A DNA stretch of 7,969 bases, taken from NCBI GenBank assembly GCA_007128495.1, contig SKXH01000098.1, positions 1-7,969 on the forward strand. Reading direction: 5' to 3'. A model generated the notes under the pieces. That model saw nothing but the letters and a program-made list of their open reading frames with translations. It ran no database searches and had not been told where the DNA came from. Both the position numbers and the translations under genes were made by a program. The stretch is from Bacteroidota bacterium. Lineage in GTDB: Bacteria; Bacteroidota; Ignavibacteria; T3Sed10-11. This document shows positions 1 to 6,567 of this stretch, piece by piece. How positions within the stretch are numbered: the first letter of the stretch is position 1; the number at the start of each line of letters is the position of its first letter.

Positions 1-441
1 AGGCCGTTGGTGAGTACACGAAAACTGGCGGAATCCGAAAATGTCGAGATCAGGTTGTACAGTGTGATTTACGATGCAATCAATGATGTGAAGAGTGCAC
101 TCGAAGGATTACTTTCACCTGAAATCAAAGAAGAGATTATCGGTACCGCTGAAGTTCGTGAAACGTTTAAGGTTCCGAAGGTCGGTACCGTTGCCGGCTG
201 TTCTGTGCAGGAAGGCAAGATGATGCGGAATGCAAAAGTACGGCTTATTCGCGACGGTATAGTAATCTATGAAGGAACTCTCTCATCACTCAAACGCTTT
301 AAAGATGATGTCCGTGAAGTCGATAGCGGTTATGAATGTGGTATGGGAATCGAAGGGTATAACGATATTAAAATCGGAGATACCATCGAAGCATTTAAGT
401 TAACCGAACAAAAACGGACGCTGGATAAATTAAAAAAATAA
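1..441 (+). CDS. infB: Translation initiation factor IF-2, C-terminal fragment (5' end outside window)
   Basis: IF-2 is the GTPase that places fMet-tRNA on the 30S subunit and promotes subunit joining. Only the last 146 codons are present; the frame is open from base 1 (reading Arg-Pro-Leu-Val) to the TAA at 439-441, so the GTPase domain and the true start lie upstream. The fragment covers the end of domain III and all of the fMet-tRNA-binding C2 domain. Visible family sequence includes RKLAESENVEIRLY-VIYD, AGC near residue 67, VRLIRDGIVIYEG, LKRFKDDV (about 97-104) and the hallmark YECG (111-114). C67, K98-R99-F100-K101 and E112-C113-G114 match the residues described as contacting fMet-tRNA in Bacillus stearothermophilus IF-2 (family knowledge). 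It is the first gene of the infB-rbfA-truB-ribF-rpsO-pnp block, and rbfA starts 11 nt after its stop. Identity is very secure. The TTG at base 7 is an internal codon, not a start. Confidence 0.97.
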   Translation, partial: RPLVSTRKLAESENVEIRLYSVIYDAINDVKSALEGLLSPEIKEEIIGTAEVRETFKVPKVGTVAGCSVQEGKMMRNAKVRLIRDGIVIYEGTLSSLKRFKDDVREVDSGYECGMGIEGYNDIKIGDTIEAFKLTEQKRTLDKLKK

Positions 442-452
442 CAAAAAACAGT

Positions 453-809
453 ATGTCAATACGAACAGAAAAAGTATCATCTCTTATAAAAGAAGAGATG
501 AGTCAGATATTGTTGCGTGAGCTTGTTATTGACACCGATTCATTCCTGACGGTGACCGATATCATAATGACGCCCGATCTAAAGATTGCGAAAGTGTACC
601 TTAGTATTTTTGACTCTAACGAAAAAAAAGAAGCAACAATTAACGAGTTAACGCGCCGCAAAGGCGAAGTCCGGCAAATGCTCGGAGCACGAATACGCTT
701 GAAGTACACTCCCGACTTACAATTTTATCTCGACGATACGCTTGACAGGGTAGATTCGCTGGAGCGAATATTTAAGAAAATCCGGAATGATGACAACAAC
801 ACATCATAG
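453..809 (+). CDS. rbfA: 30S ribosome-binding factor A
   Basis: RbfA is a small single-domain KH-type protein that binds the immature 30S subunit and helps mature the 5' end of 16S rRNA; it is linked to cold adaptation in Escherichia coli (family knowledge). The protein is 118 aa, normal for the family. It begins MSIRTEKVSSLIKEE, matching the usual N-terminal helix. The conserved core PDLKIAKVYLSIF lies at residues 41-53, and the closing sequence RIRLKYTPDLQFYLDD-LDR-IFKKI runs to about residue 110. The tail is short and polar (NDDNNTS). The ATG at 453 follows the infB stop by 11 nt, and that A-rich gap has no recognisable Shine-Dalgarno sequence, so translation may be coupled to infB. The last 23 nt also encode the proposed start of truB. 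Placement between infB and truB is the classic arrangement and supports the assignment. Confidence 0.96.
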   Translation: MSIRTEKVSSLIKEEMSQILLRELVIDTDSFLTVTDIIMTPDLKIAKVYLSIFDSNEKKEATINELTRRKGEVRQMLGARIRLKYTPDLQFYLDDTLDRVDSLERIFKKIRNDDNNTS

Positions 810-1551
810 CGATATTCTAACGCTCGATGTTCTGAAGAAAAACATTGATGTGGATCCAACGGCTGTTGAAAAGGAACTCTCCGGCGGTGTTGTTATCCTT
901 GTGGATAAGCCGAAGGAGTGGACGTCGTTTGATGTCGTTAACAAAATTAAAAGAACATTCGGCATCAAGAAAGTCGGGCATGCCGGAACGCTGGACCCGA
1001 TAGCCACCGGCTTGTTGATCGTGTGCACTGCCCGTAAAACAAAAGAGATCGATTCATTTGTATCACTGAAGAAAATATATACGGGGACGATCAAACTCGG
1101 ACAAACAACAGCAAGTTATGACTCTGAAACAGAGGTTATCGAACAAAAGCCGGTTGATCGGATAACACCGGAGATGATCACTGTAGCTGCCGGGAAATTC
1201 ACCGGTGAAATCGAGCAAATGCCGCCGATGTATTCGGCTATAAAAAAAAACGGTAAACCGTTATATAAACTTGCACGAAAAGGAATTGTAATAAATCGGG
1301 AACTGCGGCGCGTAATGATATCTGAATTCACCGTTACGAATATCGACTTACCGTATGTAACATTTAGGATCGCCTGTTCGAAAGGGACATATATTAGAAC
1401 AATTGCCCATGACCTCGGTCAGGAACTAAATACGGGCGGCCATTTGACGGAACTACGACGAATTGCCATCGGCCCGTACTCAGTCGATGATGCGGTAACG
1501 ATTGAACTTTTAAATGAATTGAAAGATCGTTTGAAAAGGAAATACGTGTGA
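787..1551 (+). CDS. truB: tRNA pseudouridine(55) synthase, short form without PUA domain
   Basis: TruB isomerises U55 in the T-loop of tRNAs to pseudouridine. As called, it has 254 aa. The catalytic motif GHAGTLDPIATG spans residues 64-75, with Asp70 as the expected nucleophile. Other family sequences are the opening VDKPKEWTSFDVVNKI (39-54), K-IYTGTIKLG near 96-105 (Tyr98 as the likely active-site Tyr), MPPMYSAIKKNGKPLYKLAR (145-164) and SKGTYIRTIAHDLG (198-211). The protein stops soon after YSVDDAVTIELL, so the C-terminal PUA domain of the approximately 314-aa E. coli enzyme is absent, as in many Bacteroidota-like TruBs. The start is uncertain. ATG 787 (with a second ATG at 790) overlaps rbfA by 23 nt and adds about 35 residues before the first conserved stretch. 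A GTG at 850 would give a more usual N-terminus, with a weak GAAGAA 10 nt upstream. The stop overlaps ribF by 4 nt. Function is secure; the start is not. Confidence 0.95.
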   Translation: MMTTTHHSDILTLDVLKKNIDVDPTAVEKELSGGVVILVDKPKEWTSFDVVNKIKRTFGIKKVGHAGTLDPIATGLLIVCTARKTKEIDSFVSLKKIYTGTIKLGQTTASYDSETEVIEQKPVDRITPEMITVAAGKFTGEIEQMPPMYSAIKKNGKPLYKLARKGIVINRELRRVMISEFTVTNIDLPYVTFRIACSKGTYIRTIAHDLGQELNTGGHLTELRRIAIGPYSVDDAVTIELLNELKDRLKRKYV

Positions 1552-2483
1552 TACAGGCACGGGCATTCCATGAGGCCGGTGAACCGGTAGATTCGGTGTG
1601 TACGATCGGAAGTTATGACGGCATACACCGTGCACACCAAAAAATAGTTGCTGAGGTGAGAGAACGCGCAAAAACACTCGGTATGCGGAGCGTAATTATT
1701 ACCTTCGATCCGCACCCGAAAGAAGTGGTTAAGTCGCACAAAGGACCGGTCGAGTTGTTGACAACACTCGATGAACGGATCGAAATCTTTCAGAAAATGA
1801 ACATCGATGTGTTGTTCATTATTCCGTTTACATACGAGTTTTCAAGATTGACGTCTGAAGAGTTTTATAAGCAGTATATTGTGGACGGTCTCGGCGCAAA
1901 AGAGGTCGTCGTCGGCTATGATCATATGTTCGGACGCGATCGCCAGTCCGGTATTAAAGATATCGTCGATCTCGGAAACGAGTACGGCTTCAGTGTGCAC
2001 AATGTTCCGCCGTATTACGTGGGCGATGAAGTAGTAAGCTCGACGAAAATACGAAAACTTTTGAAAGAAGGTCGCGTTGAACGTGCGGCAGAATTTCTCG
2101 GCTGGACATATTCGTACAGAGGTAAAGTCGTGCGGGGCGACGGGCGCGGTGCCGGTATCGGTTTCCCGACGGCAAATCTCATCCCGGTTCACGAGAAAAA
2201 ACTTATTCCGGGTAACGGGGTGTACTTTGTGACCGGAAAATTTGATGGGAAAGAGCTTCCCGGTATGATGAACATCGGCACGCGGCCGACCTTTAAAAGC
2301 GGCGGCCAGATTGTGATGGAAGTGCACTTTTTAGAAAATGTGGGTGAGCTGTATGACACACTCATTGACATTTCTTTTTATAAAAAGCTGCGGAATGAAC
2401 GAAAGTTTGATTCACCGGAAGCATTGATAAAAACATTACAAACTGATAAGCAGAATTGTATTGAGTTGGCTGAAAAATTTTAA
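1548..2483 (+). CDS. ribF: Bifunctional riboflavin kinase / FAD synthetase
   Basis: RibF phosphorylates riboflavin to FMN and adenylylates FMN to FAD in the cytoplasm. The 311-aa length is normal for the two-domain bacterial enzyme. The N-terminal nucleotidyltransferase domain (about 1-180) shows GSYDGIHRAH at 21-30, TFDPHP at 52-57, VVGYDHMFGRDR at about 121-132 and SSTKIRKLL at 164-172. The first motif is usually GxxDGxHxGH; here Ala29 replaces the last Gly, and both His are kept. The C-terminal flavokinase domain shows RGDGRGAGIGFPTANL (196-211), with the GFPTAN motif, and MNIGTRPTF (241-249), followed by the usual helix-rich end (LYDTLIDISFYKKLR). The start is GTG 1548, whose GTGA overlaps the truB TGA; no in-frame ATG lies before the first motif. 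No strong SD is visible, so coupling to truB is likely (inference). ribF between truB and rpsO is a common bacterial order. Confidence 0.96.
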   Translation: MIQARAFHEAGEPVDSVCTIGSYDGIHRAHQKIVAEVRERAKTLGMRSVIITFDPHPKEVVKSHKGPVELLTTLDERIEIFQKMNIDVLFIIPFTYEFSRLTSEEFYKQYIVDGLGAKEVVVGYDHMFGRDRQSGIKDIVDLGNEYGFSVHNVPPYYVGDEVVSSTKIRKLLKEGRVERAAEFLGWTYSYRGKVVRGDGRGAGIGFPTANLIPVHEKKLIPGNGVYFVTGKFDGKELPGMMNIGTRPTFKSGGQIVMEVHFLENVGELYDTLIDISFYKKLRNERKFDSPEALIKTLQTDKQNCIELAEKF

Positions 2484-2484
2484 A

Positions 2485-2500
2485 TAATAAATAGTTATTA
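2485..2500 (+). repeat. AT-only inverted repeat between ribF and rpsO
   Basis: The 44-nt ribF-rpsO gap, the longest in the window, contains TAATAA (2485-2490), a 4-nt spacer ATAG and its perfect complement TTATTA (2495-2500). A hairpin with six A-U pairs would be weak, and no U-run follows, so it is not a convincing terminator. It could be a leader element, an RNase target or chance in an AT-rich spacer. The repeat itself is seen directly; any role is unproven. Confidence 0.35.
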
Positions 2501-2510
2501 ATAAATCAAA

Positions 2511-2517
2511 AGAGGAG
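2511..2517 (+). promoter_or_regulatory. Strong Shine-Dalgarno site for rpsO
   Basis: AGAGGAG lies 10 nt before the rpsO ATG at 2528. It is the best SD match in the window, in keeping with the high expression expected of a ribosomal protein, and it supports the chosen start. Confidence 0.8.
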
Positions 2518-2527
2518 CATACTATCA

Positions 2528-2797
2528 ATGGCATTAACAAAGGAGCAAAAAGCTGAAATTGTTAAGCAATACGGAAACTCCGAGAAAAACTCGGGATTAC
2601 CTGAAGTACAGATTGCAATTTTAACAGCTCGAATTAACGATCTTACCGGACATTTCGGTACCCATAAACAGGACAATCATTCGCGTACCGGATTATTAAA
2701 AATGGTCGGTAAGCGGCGCAGACTGTTAAATTACCTGATGAAAAAGGATATTAACAGGTACAGAAAAATCATAAACGAACTCAAAATACGGAAGTAA
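2528..2797 (+). CDS. rpsO: Small ribosomal subunit protein S15
   Basis: S15 is a primary 16S rRNA-binding protein of the 30S platform, contacting the helix 20/21/22 junction; it also takes part in bridge B4 to the 50S subunit (family knowledge). The 89-aa length is exactly typical. It begins MALTKEQKAEIV, continues PEVQIAILTARINDLTGHF, and carries THKQDNHSRTGLLKMVGKRR (residues 45-64) and the terminal YRKIINELKIRK. His42, Asp49 and Ser52, the equivalents of the rRNA-contacting H41/D48/S51 when Met is not counted, are kept. One oddity is GLPEVQ at 23-28, where GSPEVQ is usual. The ATG at 2528 follows a strong SD. rpsO sits 44 nt after ribF and 28 nt before pnp, the conserved rpsO-pnp pair. S15 autoregulates its mRNA in several bacteria; the gap here is short and shows no leader structure I can recognise beyond a weak AT-only hairpin. 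Confidence 0.97.
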   Translation: MALTKEQKAEIVKQYGNSEKNSGLPEVQIAILTARINDLTGHFGTHKQDNHSRTGLLKMVGKRRRLLNYLMKKDINRYRKIINELKIRK

Positions 2798-2815
2798 TAA
2801 CACGCACGAAATTGC

Positions 2816-2820
2816 AGGAG
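2816..2820 (+). promoter_or_regulatory. Shine-Dalgarno site for pnp
   Basis: AGGAG lies 5 nt before the pnp ATG at 2826, within the 28-nt rpsO-pnp gap. The spacing is slightly short but workable, and it supports the start. The gap has no stem-loop terminator, so cotranscription with rpsO is likely. Confidence 0.7.
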
Positions 2821-2825
2821 CATAA

Positions 2826-4991
2826 ATGGAAACCAAGAAACAATTTGAATTAAACGGGCGAACTTTCAGTCTTTCAACAGGAAAATTTGCAAAACAAGCC
2901 GATGGAGCCGTGATGGTGCAATTCGGTGATACTATGGTGCTTGCTACAGTCGTATCGGCTCACGAGGCAGACGAAACCCGCGACTTCTTCCCGTTGCAAG
3001 TTGAATACCGAGAAAAAATAGCCGCAGCCGGCAAAATACCGGGCGGTTTTTTCAAACGTGAAGGCCGTCCCACGGAAAAAGAAATTCTTTCCTCACGATT
3101 AATAGATCGGCCAATCCGCCCGTTGTTCCCGGATGGTTATATGAACGAGACACAGCTACTCGTGACCGTCTATTCATCCGACCAGGAAAATGATAGCGAT
3201 GTGTTGGGCGGTGTCGGTGCTTCGGCGGCCCTTATGGTTTCCGACGTTCCGTGGAACGGTCCGATTTCTGAAGTACGGGTCGGTCGAATCGACGGCGAAT
3301 GGATAGTTAATCCGACATATAAACAACTTGAGGATAGCGATATAGATGTTATCGTTGCCGGAACAAGCGAGAGTGTGGTAATGGTCGAAGGGGAATCTAA
3401 CGAGATCAGTGAAGAAGACATGCTCGACGCGCTCAAAGTTGCCCATGATGCTATTAAACAGCTTAATGAATTACAGCTCGAGCTTGTCCGCGAAGCCGGT
3501 AAACAAAAACGTGAATTTGTGAAGACGGAACCGGATGCACAACTTGTGCAGGATGTCCGGGAAATCGTCGAAGAACAAATTAAAAAGAACAACCGGTCGT
3601 CGGGAACAAAAGATGAAAGAGGACAAAACCGCAAAGAGATCGAAGAAAAAACTCTCGAATCGCTTGCGGAAAAATATCCCGAACAAGAATCCGAGATTAA
3701 AGAGATTATCCACGATATCGAAAAATCGGATATGCGTGAGATGATACTTTCCGAAGGAAAACGACTCGATGGCAGGAACATGGATGATATTCGCACCATA
3801 AGCTGCGAAGTAGGATTGCTGCCGAGAACCCATGGATCGGCCCTGTTTACACGCGGTGAAACTCAAAGTTTGACAAGCGTGACGCTGGGTACAAAAATGG
3901 ATCAGCAGCTTATTGAAGGTCTTCTCCCTGAATCAATGAAACGGTTCATGCTGCACTACAACTTTCCGCCGTTTTGTGTCGGTGAAGTCGGGAGAGTTAT
4001 AGGACCCGGCCGCCGTGAGATAGGCCACGGGAATCTTGCCGAACGTGCTCTGGCTTATGTACTGCCAACTGAACAGGAATTTGCGTATACCTTACGAATA
4101 GTCTCCGACATCCTTGAATCGAACGGTTCATCATCGATGGCTACGGTATGTGCCGGTTCGCTTGCTATGATGGATGCGGGCGTGCCGATTAAAAAACCCG
4201 TTGCGGGCATTGCGATGGGATTGATAAAAGATAACGATCGGGTCGCGGTGTTAAGTGATATTCTCGGCGATGAAGATCATCTCGGAGATATGGACTTTAA
4301 AGTTGCCGGCACTGCCGACGGTATCAGTTCATTCCAGATGGATATCAAGATTGAAGGCATATCGTTCGACGTCATGGAACAAGCACTCCGTCAGGCAAAA
4401 GAGGGAAGGTTGCATATACTCGAGGCAATGAACCAGACACTCGGTGAACCGCGTCCGAGCATATCAAATTATGCACCAAGCTTGATAACGATGAATATCC
4501 CGGTGGCTCTTATCGGATCCGTTATCGGACCGGGTGGAAAGACTATTCGTAATATCATCTCCGAAACCGGCACCGAAATCAACATCGATCAGGACGGTAC
4601 GGTTACGATTGCCGCGCTTACCAAAGAAGCCGGTGATAAAGCCCGCTCTATAATCGAAAAGATGACCGAAGAACCGGAGGTCGGAAAAATCTATGAAGGA
4701 ACCGTCAAACGGATAATGGATTTTGGCGCATTCGTCGAATTTCTCCCGGGTACTGAAGGATTGGTTCATATATCACAGCTTGACACAAACCGCGTTGAGA
4801 AAGTTACCGATGTTGTAAAAGAAGGCGATAAGATGGAAGTCAAGCTGATGAAGATCGACAGCGAAGGCCGTTATAATCTCAGCAAAAAAGCTGTTATTAC
4901 AGGTGAAGAACCGGGTAAAGATGACAGCGACGGCCGATCAAAAGATCGCCGGGGAGACAGAAAAAAACAATCCCGGCGTTCAAACAGATAG
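2826..4991 (+). CDS. pnp: Polyribonucleotide nucleotidyltransferase (PNPase)
   Basis: PNPase degrades RNA 3'-to-5' by phosphorolysis, releasing nucleoside diphosphates, and acts in mRNA decay as a trimer. The 721-aa protein has the full order: RNase PH domain 1 (about 10-230, with FFKREGRPTEKE at 75-86 and RLIDRPIRPLFPDGY at 91-105), an all-helical linker (about 235-310), RNase PH domain 2 (about 315-545), KH (about 555-612) and S1 (about 618-690). Active-site residues are present: GPGRREIGHG (Arg396/Arg397), NGSSSM (433-438, phosphate binding) and GDEDHLGDMDFK (481-492), where Asp484, Asp490 and Lys492 correspond to E. coli D486, D492 and K494. The KH loop GPGG is at 568-571, and S1 includes GTVKRIMDFGAFVEF. 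The tail (about 691-721) is rich in Arg, Lys, Asp and Ser and probably disordered. It is intact and should be active. It follows rpsO by 28 nt and precedes gpmI by 25 nt with no terminator between. Confidence 0.98.
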   Translation: METKKQFELNGRTFSLSTGKFAKQADGAVMVQFGDTMVLATVVSAHEADETRDFFPLQVEYREKIAAAGKIPGGFFKREGRPTEKEILSSRLIDRPIRPLFPDGYMNETQLLVTVYSSDQENDSDVLGGVGASAALMVSDVPWNGPISEVRVGRIDGEWIVNPTYKQLEDSDIDVIVAGTSESVVMVEGESNEISEEDMLDALKVAHDAIKQLNELQLELVREAGKQKREFVKTEPDAQLVQDVREIVEEQIKKNNRSSGTKDERGQNRKEIEEKTLESLAEKYPEQESEIKEIIHDIEKSDMREMILSEGKRLDGRNMDDIRTISCEVGLLPRTHGSALFTRGETQSLTSVTLGTKMDQQLIEGLLPESMKRFMLHYNFPPFCVGEVGRVIGPGRREIGHGNLAERALAYVLPTEQEFAYTLRIVSDILESNGSSSMATVCAGSLAMMDAGVPIKKPVAGIAMGLIKDNDRVAVLSDILGDEDHLGDMDFKVAGTADGISSFQMDIKIEGISFDVMEQALRQAKEGRLHILEAMNQTLGEPRPSISNYAPSLITMNIPVALIGSVIGPGGKTIRNIISETGTEINIDQDGTVTIAALTKEAGDKARSIIEKMTEEPEVGKIYEGTVKRIMDFGAFVEFLPGTEGLVHISQLDTNRVEKVTDVVKEGDKMEVKLMKIDSEGRYNLSKKAVITGEEPGKDDSDGRSKDRRGDRKKQSRRSNR

Positions 4992-5016
4992 ATAAAAACA
5001 TAACGGCTGATACATT

Positions 5017-6567
5017 ATGAAAAAAATGATGTTTATTATTCTTGACGGTTATGGTCTTGCGAAAGATCAATCGGTGAGCGCAATTGCACGTGCAAATCAG
5101 CCGTATCTCGATGAATTGTTCAAGACCAGACCGTGGACGTGGGTAAATGCTTCCGGTGAATATGTCGGACTTCCAGAAGGACAGATGGGAAATTCTGAAG
5201 TCGGTCATATGAATATCGGTGCCGGCCGTATCGTGTGGCAGGATATTACCCGTATCGATCAGGCAATTAAGACCGGAGCAATTTATGAGAACGAAACGCT
5301 CCTTAATCTTATAAATGCCGTAAAAGAGAAAAACGGAAAGCTCCATATTATGGGATTGTTTTCCGACGGAGGTGTGCACAGTCATCTGCGGCATTTATAT
5401 CCCATGTTAGAGATGACGCACAAACACGGTTTGCCGGATGTGTTTGTACATGCATTTATGGATGGCCGGGATACCCCGCCGCATAATGGTGTAAAATATG
5501 TTAAGGAGTTTCAGGAAAAGGTAAAAGAGATCGGAACCGGTAAGCTCGCAACGATCATCGGCCGGTATTATGCGATGGACCGCGATAAACGGTGGGAGCG
5601 GACGGAAAAGGCATACCGGATGCTGGTTGAAGGAGAAGGAGAAAAGTTCAGCGATCCGGTTGAAGCAGTTGAAGCATCGTATAAAAATGAAATAACCGAT
5701 GAGTTTATCATGCCCGTCGTCCTTACCGAGAACGATAAACCGGTGGCAGTCATTGAAGACGGCGATGCTGTATTATTCTTCAACTTCCGCACCGATCGGC
5801 CGCGGCAGTTGACAACCGCATTGACCGATCCTGATTTTAAGGAATTCGACCGCACACTCCTCGATCTCAATTATGTTACGATGACTCCGTATCATAAGGA
5901 GTTTACATTTCCCGTAGTGTTTGAACCACAATCACTTGATAATACACTCGGTGAGTATATTGCCGCGAATGGATTAACGCAACTCCGTATCGCGGAAACG
6001 GAAAAGTATCCGCATGTCACGTTCTTTTTCTCGGGTGGTCGTGAAAAACCGTTCGACGGAGAGGAGCGTATCCTTATTCCTTCTCCCCGGGATGTTCCGA
6101 CATACGACTACAAACCCGAAATGAGCGCCTATGAAGTGGCAGATGAAACGGTAAAATTTATTACAGATAATAATCCTGATCTTGTCGTTTTGAATTTTGC
6201 AAATCCGGATATGGTGGGGCATACCGGCTCGATGGAAGCGGCTGTTAAGGCGGTCGAGACCGTTGACCGGTGTACCCGGCAGGTACTGGAGGCAGCTCTT
6301 GAACTCGGTTACTGTGCAGTCGTAACAGCAGATCACGGTAACGCCGATATTATGATTGATACAGACGGCGGACCGCATACTGCACATACTACGAATCCGG
6401 TGCCGTTTATCGTGATAAAAGATGGAGTGAACGGTCCGTTGCGGGAAGGTGGAAAGCTGGGTGATTTTGCACCAACACTCCTCGACTTAATGGAGTTACC
6501 GATTCCGGATGAAATGGATGGTGAATCTATTCTGAAAGTCGGTGAAGTTGCAAACCAAATTAAATGA
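5017..6567 (+). CDS. gpmI: 2,3-bisphosphoglycerate-independent phosphoglycerate mutase
   Basis: GpmI interconverts 3-phosphoglycerate and 2-phosphoglycerate in glycolysis and gluconeogenesis through a phosphoserine intermediate, using two metal ions, usually Mn2+. The 516-aa length is typical. The alkaline-phosphatase-like fold residues are complete: Asp10 in ILDGYG, the phosphorylated Ser60 in GNSEVGHMNIGAGR, His121 (HSH), GRD at 150-152, Arg183 (IGRYYAMDRD), RTDRPRQ at 258-264, Lys330 (ETEKYPHVTFFFSGG), Asp398 and His402 (NPDMVGHTG), Asp439-His440 (TADHGNAD) and His457 (GPHTAHT). The inserted phosphotransferase domain lies between the two phosphatase-like parts. ATG 5017 puts the ILDGYG strand at the very N-terminus, as expected; there is no obvious SD in the 25-nt gap after pnp. 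The last 26 nt overlap the start of aroA. It is a housekeeping enzyme in an unusual place next to the infB-pnp block. Identity is secure. Confidence 0.98.
   Translation: MKKMMFIILDGYGLAKDQSVSAIARANQPYLDELFKTRPWTWVNASGEYVGLPEGQMGNSEVGHMNIGAGRIVWQDITRIDQAIKTGAIYENETLLNLINAVKEKNGKLHIMGLFSDGGVHSHLRHLYPMLEMTHKHGLPDVFVHAFMDGRDTPPHNGVKYVKEFQEKVKEIGTGKLATIIGRYYAMDRDKRWERTEKAYRMLVEGEGEKFSDPVEAVEASYKNEITDEFIMPVVLTENDKPVAVIEDGDAVLFFNFRTDRPRQLTTALTDPDFKEFDRTLLDLNYVTMTPYHKEFTFPVVFEPQSLDNTLGEYIAANGLTQLRIAETEKYPHVTFFFSGGREKPFDGEERILIPSPRDVPTYDYKPEMSAYEVADETVKFITDNNPDLVVLNFANPDMVGHTGSMEAAVKAVETVDRCTRQVLEAALELGYCAVVTADHGNADIMIDTDGGPHTAHTTNPVPFIVIKDGVNGPLREGGKLGDFAPTLLDLMELPIPDEMDGESILKVGEVANQIK

Noticed and set aside
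585..612. ATTG ... TATTTTTG, resembling the Bacteroidota TTTG/TAnnTTTG promoter, inside rbfA
   Set aside because: It is internal to a conserved gene with imperfect spacing and an imperfect upstream element; a chance match is likely in AT-containing sequence.
742..773. TTGACA near the end of rbfA as a promoter for truB
   Set aside because: No -10-like hexamer occurs at 16-18 nt; the nearest AT-rich stretch is about 20 nt away and matches poorly.
1842..2327. Reverse-strand open frame of 161 codons opposite ribF
   Set aside because: It is fully covered by the conserved RibF coding sequence and resembles no protein family; treated as a shadow.
2365..2384. TTGACA (2365-2370) followed by TATAAA (2379-2384) in the 3' end of ribF, as a possible rpsO promoter
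   Set aside because: The spacing is only 8 nt, far from the roughly 17 nt needed, and no acceptable -10 lies at the right distance.
3535..3744. Second forward-frame open stretch (69 codons) within pnp, Lys/Arg-rich
   Set aside because: The pnp frame here encodes the normal charged helical linker; the alternate frame's basic composition follows from that A-rich sequence, and it has no SD.
3170..3799. Long reverse-strand open frame (209 codons) inside pnp, very rich in Ser
   Set aside because: It lies wholly opposite a PNPase gene whose every domain is conserved. Its low-complexity Ser/Ile/Leu content reflects the complement of Glu/Asp/Arg codons, and it has no recognisable domain or SD.
4975..5016. 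Possible transcription terminator between pnp and gpmI
   Set aside because: No GC-rich stem followed by a U-run is visible; the 25-nt gap is plain sequence.
4897..5394. Reverse-strand open frame of 165 codons across the pnp-gpmI junction
   Set aside because: It spans two well-supported + strand genes, has no family resemblance and no promoter signal was seen.
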